Shown here in pieces: positions 7,080 through 17,700 of a stretch of 27,490 bases of DNA. The stretch lies in the NCBI GenBank assembly GCA_023807065.1, contig JAJJLU010000608.1:1-27490 (forward strand), read 5' to 3'. How positions within the stretch are numbered: position 1 is the first letter of the stretch; every line of letters starts with the position of its first letter. A model generated the notes under the pieces. It did no database searches. It saw nothing but the letters and a program-made list of their open reading frames with translations, and was not told the origin of the DNA. The translations under genes and the position numbers were made by a program. The DNA comes from Isotricha intestinalis (taxonomy: Eukaryota; Ciliophora; Litostomatea; Vestibuliferida; Isotrichidae).

Positions 7080-8795
7080 ATGAAAAACACCAATAATGAA
7101 AATATACCAAAATCATTAGACAAAAAAGAAAGAATCGAACAAAACAATTTCAAAAATAAAACAGAAAAAAGTGCAAAAAATAATGATCCTGAAAATGTTC
7201 AAAATGAACAGAATTCAATAAATATAGAAAAATTGGGTGTTGAATATAATTTTGAAATCTTTAAAGACAATGAAGATTTATTTAATTCAGATAAAGATTC
7301 ATTATCTTCTCCTTCAAATAATAAACAGAATAATGAAAATTATGGAGAATCAATTAAAAAAAGTAAAACAATGGAAATTTCAAACACTTTCCTTATATAT
7401 GATAATAATGATACTTTTCTTAATCCAAATATTAAAAGAAAAGATTATAATGATATTTATGAAACTAATAGTTTTAATAGAATGATAAATTATAATAATA
7501 ATAATTTATTATTCCCTATGAGTTCTCAAAGTCAGAAATTTAATCAAAATTTAATTAATAATAATTATAATTACAGTTCAAATTTAATTAATCAGTGTTT
7601 TAATAATAATTTTTCACTTCCAATGCATAATAATGAGATTAATATTTTTAATAACAATAGAAATTTTTATAATACAAATTATTTCAATTTCCAAAGGTTA
7701 AATCAAACGTATTCAAAATATAATTTTAACAAAAAACTTACAAATTCATATTATTTAGAAATATATTTTATTGATTTGGAAAATGAATTAAAAAAAGAAA
7801 ATTTAATAAATATAAATATATTTCAAAAAATAAAACAAGATCTTCTAAATATAATAACAAATCAAAATGGAAGTAAAATATTGTCAAAATATTTATCATC
7901 AACACCATCTCAAATAATCCATTTAATATATAAGGAAATAGAAAATAATTTAATATGTCTTTTTCAAGATTCATATGGAAATTATTTTTGTACTCAATTA
8001 TTTTGTTTATTAGATAATAATGATAGATTCAATTATTTAAGCATAATTACAAATAATATAATAATTTTAAGTTTAAATAAAATTGCTACTTATCCTACTC
8101 AATTTATTATAGGAAAATTAAAAACAAGAAATGAAAAACAAATGATACTTCAACCTATAAAATTAAATTTACAAAAATTATCTTTAGATGTTTATGGAAC
8201 TCATGTTTTAGAAAAAATAATTATGACATTTGAAACAGAATATTGTTATGAAATATTTAATTTTATTGTAGAAAATTTAATCTTTCTCTCAAATCATGCT
8301 AATGGATTATGTTTAGTAAAAAAAATTTTAGTAATACAATATAAAAAAGAATATTATCAAATTATTAAAGAAAAATTAAAAGAAAAAGCATTTAAATTAG
8401 TTCAAAATCCTTATGGAAATTATGCTTTACAAATAGTAATTGATAATTGGACTCATGAAGATATTATTCATATTTTTCAACAATTTTTTGGTAATTGTAC
8501 TGAATTATCTATCATGAAATTTTCTTCTAATGTTATTGAAAGATTAATTGAAAAAAGTCAAGTTTTTATTGATTATTTTATTAAAGAAACTTGTATTAAT
8601 AAAAAAACAATTGGAATGCTAATTAAAAATAATTTTGGAAATTATGTTATTCAAACTGCTTTAAAATATACTAAAGGAAATAATAAAATGATTTTGGTAA
8701 ATTCAATTGAAAATAATTTAGGAATTCTTGGAGATAAAAAACTTATAAATAAATGGAAAAATATTATTTCTTCAAGTAATCCAAAGAAAATATAA
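7080..8795 (+). CDS. Pumilio/PUF-family RNA-binding protein
   Basis: 571 aa. Residues 1-220 are polar, Asn-rich and low in complexity. Residues about 245-560 form a Pumilio homology domain of eight alpha-helical repeats, which binds mRNA 3' UTRs to repress translation or promote decay in the cytoplasm. Reading the base-specifying positions 12/13/16 by eye, repeat 6 (NPYGNYALQ) has N447/Y448/Q451, repeat 7 (KFSSNVIE) has S483/N484/E487, and repeat 8 (NNFGNYVIQ) has N521/Y522/Q525. These are the canonical U, G and U readers, so the UGU core of PUF sites is preserved. Repeats 1-5 are divergent: repeat 1 GSKILS, repeat 2 GNYFCT, repeat 3 PTQFII, repeat 4 GTHVLE, repeat 5 GLCLVK. Downstream specificity probably differs from textbook Pumilio sites. 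The start is the only sensible ATG and the gene is intact. Confidence 0.92.
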   Translation: MKNTNNENIPKSLDKKERIEQNNFKNKTEKSAKNNDPENVQNEQNSINIEKLGVEYNFEIFKDNEDLFNSDKDSLSSPSNNKQNNENYGESIKKSKTMEISNTFLIYDNNDTFLNPNIKRKDYNDIYETNSFNRMINYNNNNLLFPMSSQSQKFNQNLINNNYNYSSNLINQCFNNNFSLPMHNNEINIFNNNRNFYNTNYFNFQRLNQTYSKYNFNKKLTNSYYLEIYFIDLENELKKENLININIFQKIKQDLLNIITNQNGSKILSKYLSSTPSQIIHLIYKEIENNLICLFQDSYGNYFCTQLFCLLDNNDRFNYLSIITNNIIILSLNKIATYPTQFIIGKLKTRNEKQMILQPIKLNLQKLSLDVYGTHVLEKIIMTFETEYCYEIFNFIVENLIFLSNHANGLCLVKKILVIQYKKEYYQIIKEKLKEKAFKLVQNPYGNYALQIVIDNWTHEDIIHIFQQFFGNCTELSIMKFSSNVIERLIEKSQVFIDYFIKETCINKKTIGMLIKNNFGNYVIQTALKYTKGNNKMILVNSIENNLGILGDKKLINKWKNIISSSNPKKI

Positions 8796-10183
8796 ATTCA
8801 ACTTTTTATAATAGTAAAAATTATATATTAATAATTTATAATATAGCCCATTAAGAGTTAATAGTAACTGAAAAGATGATTTAATTTAAATTAATCTATA
8901 AAATTTTTTAATAATGTGATAATGATTTTGAAAGTAAAGATTTATGATATTGATAGTATTTGTTTTTTATAAATTAAATTGTTATATCTCATTTTTGTAT
9001 AATATGAAAAATCTTTAAAAAATATAAAGGTCTATTAAAATAAAGATTTGTTTATATTTTTCTCAATTATAATTCATACATTTAATTTGTATGATTAATT
9101 GGGTATATATTGATTGAATTTTTATAAATATGTTTTCCAATAAGTTTTAAATTAAAAAGCATAAAGTATGTTTTATTATATTATAAGTAAATAACAGGTT
9201 ATTATTTTTATATATCTATAATTATATAATAATAAATTATGATTCAAGTTTTTTATAATAAATTAAAATATTTAATAATAGTATAATAAAATACAGAAAA
9301 TAATATTTAAAACTCAAAACACATTATATAAAATAATATAAATTATGAATTAATTATCATCATATTATTTGAGTCAATTAAATCTTTATTTTGATTTGTT
9401 CCTGAAATAATATTTAATAAAAGATTTTGATATCTTTTATTATGAAGATTATTTAAGTAATTTTTTTGAATTTTTAATAGATTGTGATAGTGCATTTAAT
9501 TTGGATTATTATTATTTCAATTTATTGGTATTTTTTATTATTAAAAGAATAACTTTAATAATTGAGTTTTCATCTTTCTTTTTGAAACTAAATCCTTATT
9601 CTTCTTAAAGGAATATTTTCTTTATTTTATTATATTATGAATAATATTCAATAAAATAAAAATCCTTTTTAATTACTCAAAAAAATTAAAACTATTAAAT
9701 AAACATTAAAATGACTTCTAATGTTTTCCATTTAAGTGTTTCTCTTTTTTATGTAAAAATTTATATAGAAAAAAAAGAATACAATCTTTAATAAATGAAA
9801 AAATAATTTTTAATATTATTTAATAAAAAACTATATATTAAAGAATACAAATTTTACTTTAATTAGTGTTCTAATTTTTTTAAAGAAAAAATCCATAATT
9901 TTTTCTCAATAAAATGATTTACAAATATAAGAACATTTATTTAATTATATAATCATTTTTATAATTCAAGTTTTGGGAAACAATATCAAAAATTAAATGA
10001 AAATAAAATTATTTAATAATTTGTCAGAAAAAAAAATTTTGATACATTTATATTTTTTGATAAGTTTTAAATTTTATTTTTTTATTAAATACACCTATAT
10101 ATATAATAATAATGAAGATATTAGGCAAATAATAAAAAAAATATGAAATAAAACTAATTCATTTAAATAATTTACAAAATTTA
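8796..10183. other. Long convergent spacer between Pumilio and coiled-coil genes
   Basis: 1.39 kb between the 3' ends of two convergent genes. Positions 8796-9340 show nothing beyond AT-rich sequence and a small hairpin (9074-9094, arms TCATACA/TGTATGA). A decayed minus-strand frame with a 50-codon ORF at its end occupies about 9343-9740 (listed separately). Positions 9760-10183 are featureless to me. The length is unusual, since two convergent 3' ends need little space, and this fits the presence of a dead gene. Confidence 0.5.
9343..9740 (-). pseudogene. Decayed minus-strand gene fragment ending in a 50-codon ORF
   Basis: The 3' part is an open 50-codon ORF (ATG at 9495, TAA at 9343-9345) with gene-like wording (LLKIQKNYLNNLHNKRYQ, ISGTNQNKDLIDSNN). 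The same frame continues upstream to about 9700 through peptides such as RKYSFKKNKDLVSKRKMKTQ and LKRIFILLNIIHNII. It is interrupted by single TAA codons, a run of three TAAs and one TGA, and a frame change near 9710 would connect it to an ATG-led piece beginning MENIRSHFN. G+C codon phasing is suggestive only in the last 50 codons. No family was recognised. Alternatives are a genuine 50-aa protein or chance. Confidence 0.35.
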
Positions 10184-11143
10184 TTAAGGAAAAATATCAT
10201 CTATTTCAATTTGTTTTCCATTATCAATATCTTCAAGAGCTTGATTATAAATATTATTGCAATTTTCTTCTTCTTCATTTTTTTGTTTATCAAAAGATTC
10301 TTTTTCTTTTTCATAAGTAGAATTTAATCCATTAATAATATCATTTTTTTCATTTAATTGACTAATTAATTGACTATATTGATTTTTTAATAAAGCTAAT
10401 TGACCACTTAATTCATCTTCTTTATCAATAATAATTTTATTTTCTATTATTAATTGTTGATTTAATTCTCTTATTGGTTTTAATTTAAATTCAAAATGTT
10501 CTGTAATATCAAATTTTTGCTTTTCTAATTCACTTTCTTCTCTTATTAAATCATTAATTTTTTCTTTAATTAAAATAATATCATTAATTTGAATTGAAAC
10601 TTTTTCATCTTCTGTTTTTAAAGGTTGATTAATTATTATTTTTTTTATATTTGGACTTTTTGATCTTGATAAATTTTTATTATTTAACATTTCTTTTTTC
10701 ATTTTTATTGTGTTGTTAAAATTTTGAGAATTATTTAAATTATTATTATTATTATATATATCATAATTAATGTTGTTGTTATATGTATTTGAAAATTTAT
10801 TTACTGAAACTGTTTTCATTGAATCTGGATATGAATCTTTATGAATATAACTTGTTGTATTATTTGAATTTTTATTTTTTGAAGTTGAACTTTTTTTCTT
10901 TTTAAAATTTTGATTATTATTATTTTTATTATTATTCATGGAATTATTATTATTATTTTTCGGTAATATTGAATTAATATTTATTTCTTTATTTTGTAAA
11001 TTTACTGATTTAGTTTTCTTATGATTACCTTTAAAATTGGTTGGTTTTTTATAATATGATATAAAATGTGTTTCATCTCCTTCTGTTCCATCTTCATAAT
11101 AATTGTGAATGAAAATTTTTAACTTGCATTGATTTTTTCTCAT
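10184..11143 (-). CDS. Asn-rich coiled-coil protein, function unknown
   Basis: 319 aa. Residues 1-60 are a mixed, possibly folded segment (KLKIFIHNYYEDG). Residues 62-150 are low-complexity and dominated by Asn with Lys/Ser clusters, typical of AAT-repeat expansion in AT-rich genomes. A short basic patch SRSKSPNIKK (159-168) could be a phosphorylation or nuclear-targeting site. Residues about 180-300 form a predicted coiled coil (heptad-like Leu/Ile with Glu/Lys), followed by an acidic tail ending in DDIFP. No catalytic motif is visible and I do not recognise a family; a structural or scaffold role is inference. It lies downstream of the BEACH gene on the same strand, separated by 608 bp, so it is probably independently transcribed. 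Confidence 0.75.
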   Translation of the reverse strand: MRKNQCKLKIFIHNYYEDGTEGDETHFISYYKKPTNFKGNHKKTKSVNLQNKEININSILPKNNNNNSMNNNKNNNNQNFKKKKSSTSKNKNSNNTTSYIHKDSYPDSMKTVSVNKFSNTYNNNINYDIYNNNNNLNNSQNFNNTIKMKKEMLNNKNLSRSKSPNIKKIIINQPLKTEDEKVSIQINDIILIKEKINDLIREESELEKQKFDITEHFEFKLKPIRELNQQLIIENKIIIDKEDELSGQLALLKNQYSQLISQLNEKNDIINGLNSTYEKEKESFDKQKNEEEENCNNIYNQALEDIDNGKQIEIDDIFP

Positions 11144-11751
11144 TTATTTTTTTATATATGAAAAATAAATTTATAAACATTTTATAATTCAATATGAATT
11201 AATTATTAAAAGAAATTAATATTATCATTTTTATAAATTGCTTAAAAAATTAATAATAATTTAATTTAGCAAAAATATGATATTTCTCTCTTTTAAGTCA
11301 CAATCAGAATTATTGGTTTTATTTTATAAATTCAATTTAGAATTCATTTTTCAATTGAAAATATAAATCTTATAATTAATTCTTATGGAATATTAAATAA
11401 TATTTTTAATAATTCCTTAATTAAAACAGATAAAAAGCTTCAGTAATATTATAAAATCAAAATAATAAGAAAATATTTATTAGATTTATTATGATTTTTT
11501 TTGAAGTATTATTTAAAAAATTAATAGTGATTTATTTTTAGTTAATAAAGTTTTTTAAAAATTTATTGATTTTTTCCATTTTTCTTAATTTAATTCTTTT
11601 AATTTTAGTTATATTTAAATAACAATTCTAATTATATATTAAATTCCATTTATTTATACAAATTAAAATTGAATACATAAGCTATTGTTTAAATATACTT
11701 ACTTTTATTTATAAAAATTAGTATCTTTTCAGAACATTTAAAATATTTTTT
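11144..11751. other. Spacer between the coiled-coil and BEACH genes
   Basis: 608 bp separating two minus-strand genes. It carries the 3' end of the BEACH gene and the 5' region of the coiled-coil gene. I see no ORF of note, no strong inverted repeat and no recognisable motif. Confidence 0.6.
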
Positions 11752-14700
11752 TTAATTTGAAGATGATTCAGTTTTTATTTTTTTATAATTTGTATCATTT
11801 AAACTTCCATATTCTTCAATATCATCCCAAATATCTTTATGAACATTTTGTTCATTTTCAAAAAAATTTTCTTCTTTATAAATTTGTTCCATATCTTCAT
11901 TAGTTAAACATAAATAATTCATATTTTGAATATTATTGTTGTTGTAAATATAATAAATAAATTTTGAGTTTTCATCGAATTCAAAGTAAATAATATCTTT
12001 TTCAATATCTAATTTTTTAATGAATAAAATATCATTCAAATCTTCTCCTTTTGAAACAATGAAACCTTTTAAAATATAAGAATAAGTTAAAATATTTCCA
12101 TTATTAAAAATATAAAAACTTTTACAAATATTATCTAATTTTTCACATATTTTAATCCCATTTACAGTATAACAATGAAGACTAAATTTATTTAAATAAT
12201 ATGCAATAATATAAATAAAAAAATTAAAATTATTCATCTTTTGATCTACAATTAAATATCTAAAATAATTATTATAAGTATTTAAATAAATAACAGAAAT
12301 TAATTCAAAATTATATAATTTTCTTATACAAACAGAACAATCTTTATTATTATTTGTTAATATAATATTAAAATCTTTATTATAAGAAATAGATAAAATT
12401 GGTTTATTTGAAGCATTAATTTTTTTTTTCATTTCTAATTTAAGAAATTTATTTTCTAATATTAATTTCCAATGAATAATTATTCCATCAATATGTCCTG
12501 TTATTATTTCATTATTTGAAATTGAAATTATTGAACAAGTAAATGAAGGTAAAATAAAACAATAATCATTCATGTTATTTGAATGGAATATAATTGAATT
12601 ATTGTTTTGATTTGAAACAATTATAAAATCTCTCTCTTCATCATATTTTAAATATGTTAAAGAGTTTCTTAAATTATAAATATATTTTTCATCATTTAAT
12701 TTCTGAAAATTACTTAAAATTATTCCTTTTAAATTAATTTTAGTTATTTCATTCAATTCTAAGTTTGTTTCATTTAAATTTTCAAATAATGATAAAAAGA
12801 CTCCTTCTTCTTCTTCTTCAATGATTGATAATTTTTTATTTAAATGACAATATGATAAAAAAATTATTGTTTTTTTATTAATTATATCTAATGATTTAAA
12901 ATCATCTATTGAATTATTTTTTCCATTTTTTTTTAATTTTTGAGTATTAATACTACAATTCTTAATTAAATTTTTCTTTTCTTTTACTTTTTCTTCAAAA
13001 AGTTTCATTGGTGTTTGTCCAAAATTTAAAATAAAACTAGTTTTCTCTTTTATTTTCAAACAAATATCTTCAATACTTAAATTTTTTTTATTATATTTTT
13101 CAATCAACAAATTAAAATTATTTTTTTCTGCATAACTATATTTACTAAACAAATTACAATCTTCTTTTTTTAGATTTAATTGATTAACACCAAAAATATT
13201 ATCAATCCAAACGTTAATTGATTTAGAAATAATTGAACTTTCTAATAATTTTCTATATCTTATCATAAATTTAAAAGGATTTATTATATTAATTCTATAA
13301 CCATTAAAATAATTATCAAAAATAATATTATTAATATATAATTTATCCACATCTCTCTTCCCATAATTATTATAATTTAAATTTAAATAACTTTCAGTTA
13401 AATAAAAGAAATCAGGTATTAATTCTCTATTATCATCGAATTTATTTAAAATTTCTAAAACTTGAGTTATTGAGACAAAAGCTCTATTAGGATCATCATA
13501 TTTTCCATTTTGAAGTTTAATAATATTTTCATTGAAAGGAGATATTCTAATTAAGTAAAAATTAACAAAAGATGATGTACTATAATGTGAATTATAATGA
13601 TTAATAAATTTATTTTTTTTTTCGTTATTATTTTCCGTTTCTTCATATTTAAAGAGTATAATATCTCTTTTATTTGGATTTTGAGCACTTAAAGGATATT
13701 TAAAATCTCTTAGTTTTACATTTAAACTATTTTCATCTAACACTGATAACCAAGGAAAAATATAATATTGATTTAAATCATTAAATGTTCTTGAAGAATA
13801 AAAATTTATATTTAATAAATAATCTAATGTAGATAATTTATTTTCTAAGTAATTGTTTATAATATTCTTTTTATTAAAATATTCTTTTAAATCTGTTATT
13901 ATTTGAATGTTTTTATTTTTTAAATTTACTATTAAATTTTCTTTATTTGGAATATTTAATAAATTAAAAAAATAACTTTTTCCGTTTAAAAGGAATATTT
14001 CAATTGCTTGAAATTGATAAAGAAATCTTTTAACATAAACAATAATAATATCTTCATATCTAAAATATAAATTTTTTATTTTTATTTTATTAATATCACT
14101 TTCAAAAGAAGAAAAAACTTTATTTATAGAATTATAAGTTGTACTTAATCTACTAATTCTCTCATCTTTATTTTGACTTGAATTAGATTTATAAATAAAG
14201 TAATTTTCTGTTAAAAAAATAATTCCTTGTGTTATATAATCATTTGTAATTAATTCAGAATCAAAAAATTGAGAATTTGAAAAATCAAAATTTAAATTAA
14301 TTCTATTTTTAAATAAAGATAAATTATTTGTTTCATTGTTTATTGTAAAATTTAGATTAATTTTCTTATGAGATATTGGAAAAGATTCTTTTGTAAAATA
14401 ATGTAAATCAGGTTTTAAAAATATTCTTATATAATTATTTTGATTTGAATAATTTCTTAATTTAGAAGGAAAACTTAAATAACAATCACTATCAACATTA
14501 TTAATTTGATTATAATAAAAATGTTTTAAATAATTTTTTCTCAATTCTAAAAAAAATTCATTATTAAATAAATATTTTTTAAAATATTCAGCAAAAATAT
14601 TTTTACATAAAACTTTTCTTATATTTATTTCATGGAAATCAATAAGATAATTATCTTTGAAAACATTAAATTTTTTACAAATAATGTTTTTTTCAAATTT

Positions 14701-17700
14701 ATGAATAAATTCATCAATCTCTTCATCTTGAAAAATATTCTCAGTATTTTTTTCTTCTTCATTTGAATGAAAACTTAATTTTTTTTTAATATTTATTTCT
14801 CCTAATACACTACTACAATGAAAATCTACTTTTTTTAAAGTTTTTGATGTTTTAAAAGTTGAATTTAAACTAATTTCATTGTTGTTATCTTGTTTGACTT
14901 TACCATTTTTTCCATAAGAAAGTTTAAAATATTTTTTGTAAATTTCATTATATTTTTCCTTTTTAATTTTCCTTTTTATATATTCTTCCCCATTATTTAC
15001 TTTTTTTGGATCTTTATATTTTTCATAATAAAAAAAAGAAAAAACTCTCTTATATAATATATCTTTTTCTGATTGAGCGTTAATTAAATTTAATTTATCT
15101 TTTAATATTTTTTTATTAGAAAATAAAGAAAAAATATTTTTTTCCAAAACTTCCTTTAATTGTATGTAAAGTGGTTTAATTAAATTATCACATTTTTTTC
15201 TATTTAAAGAATAAAGAGTAAATTTAATATAATAATGGACACACATTAACTTTCTTGGTTCTTTTTTTTGTTTTTCATTTTTTTGAAAAAAATTAAAAAA
15301 ACCTTTTTTTTCATTTTCTGGTTCAATATATTTTTTATCAAAATCATAAAAATAAGAAGTGTCATTATATGGTTGTTTTAAAGTACAATTTCTTATAAAA
15401 TTAATATAATTGATTTCTCCAGTTAAAAAGTATAATTCAATAAAAATTTCAATTATAATTTCTAAGAAATATTTATAATTATCATTACCAAGATTATAAG
15501 TTTTGGAATTATAAAAGAAAGGATCAAAAGAAAAAAGAAAACTATTTAAAGAAAAATTTAAACAAAATTGAGCATTTATGTCATTTGAATCACTAAAATT
15601 AATATTTTTAAATCTTGATAATAATTTATAAAATAAAATAATTGAATATAAAATATTTTTTGTGACTAAATTACTTTCATTAATTATTTCATTTGATAAA
15701 CTTGAATTTAATTTAAATATTAAAAATTTATAAATTTCAGGAATTGTTTTTTTATTTATTTCTGACATATTATGATACTTTACATATAAATCAAATATTA
15801 AATCAAATATAAATGGATTATTATCATTGTCTCCAATATCATCATGATTTATTAATATTTCACTTATATTAATTATTTCACTGTAAAATAATTTAGAACC
15901 CTCATCGTCGAAAATTTTATAATTTTGATAGTATTTAATTAATAAATTTTTATGAGAATGTAAAGCTTTTTGAAAGATTATTTGGTTATTTTTTTCTGTT
16001 TTTGTTTTTGAAGTAAAGTCTTTTAAAATATTCATTATAAAAGAATATATTAATTGTCTCATATATAGTAAAATTTTAGGATTATTATCATTTACTTTTA
16101 ATATTTCATCATTACTAAAATTTTGTACTAATTCTAATAAATATTTAAATCTTTCAATAAAATTATCATCGTTTATTTTTTCTTCGTTTATTTTAAATAT
16201 TTCATTTTCAATTAAGTTTTCAAATTTATTAAATTTAATTTGTTTAAATAAAAGGGAATAAAAAGAAAGAAAAGATTTTTTTCCATCTATTAAAATTTGA
16301 TGTCCTTCATCAAAATCTAATCTTTGTAATTCAATTAAAATTTTAAAAAATTGTTCATCAAATATTTTTATAAAATGAATAAATTGAATAAAAATTGCTT
16401 TGATATAATCAATTATATTTAAATAATCTTTATTTTTATTATTAATACTTTGAGCTGCTTTTAATCCAGAAAAAATAAATCCTTTAAATTTATCATCTTC
16501 ATTTATTTCCTCTTTTTTTATTTTTTGATTTGTTTTTTTATTTTTTTCTGAATCTTTTCTTTCTAAAATTTCCTTTTTTACTTCTTTTATTTCTATTATT
16601 TCTTTCGATTCAAATTTTATTTCATTTAAATTTTTATAAAATAACTTTAAAATATTTGATAAATTAGTTAAATCTTGAAGAGAAATATTTGAATCCCTTA
16701 ATTTTTTTATTATTTTTTTCATAAAATACTCAATTAAATTAATTTCATTATTTTCATGATTATCTAAATTTAGATTGTTAAGTTTTAATTCTTCTTTTTT
16801 TATTATCTTATTTATCAAATGATCAAATAATTGATTAAATTCTTCTGAATTATCATTCATATCGATTAATTTATTTAATAAAAAACATTTTAATAAATCA
16901 ACCTTAGAACAATCAAGGCACAGATCAATTTTTAAATAAACATTACTTAACATATTTTTAGTTTCATTTTTATATAAATTTATGTCTAAAAGAAAATTTA
17001 TAAATTTATATGTTAAAGAAGAAATAAATTCAGATTTATTTTTAATACATAATAAAGGAAGGATACCAATAAATTCTTCAATAATTAATGATTTATCTCC
17101 TTTTAATAATTTTATTATTTCACAAATTGAAGAAAAAATAAAAATCAATTCATTTGTTTCAGTATTTAGTTTTTCAATTGATAAATCAATAAAAGAATCA
17201 TTCATTAAATTTTGATTTTCAAATATAATATTTTTTTGAAAATATAAAAAGTCATTATTAACACTACGAATAATAAATTGTAAAAATTTTATTAAATTTA
17301 AAAAATTTTGATTTATTATTTCATAATCTTTTATTTTTTCTGTAATTAATATTTGATAATAAAATTCACAATTTAATTGAAGAAATTTTAATCCATCATA
17401 ATATAAAAAATTATACACTGATAAAGATAAATTATTAAAAGCTTTTATTTCACCATTAACTATAATATCTTTATCATAATCTCTTATACTTTTAATATTA
17501 AAATAATTTTCTTTTAATTTATTATTATTTCCTTCTATTAAAGTGATTTTTGGTGTAATCATTGCCTTTAACTTTTCAATTAAATTAAATTCTGATAATT
17601 GCAGAAAATCATTCAAATGATTTCTAATATTATTTTTGAAATTATATAAATGACATTCATTGCATAAAACAATATTTTCATAATTACCTTTAAAAGAAGA

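Noticed and set aside
7600..7700. AAT-rich tracts as microsatellites
   Set aside because: They fall inside Asn-rich coding segments (also at 10740-10950) and are explained by the encoded low-complexity protein.
9069..9094. Hairpin with 7-bp arms TCATACA/TGTATGA
   Set aside because: Short arms in DNA this AT-rich arise often by chance, and it is not at a gene boundary.
16982..17215. 77-codon plus-strand ORF inside the BEACH gene
   Set aside because: It lies antisense within a well-supported 2443-codon gene and has no recognisable features; the same holds for the other antisense or overlapping short frames within the annotated genes.
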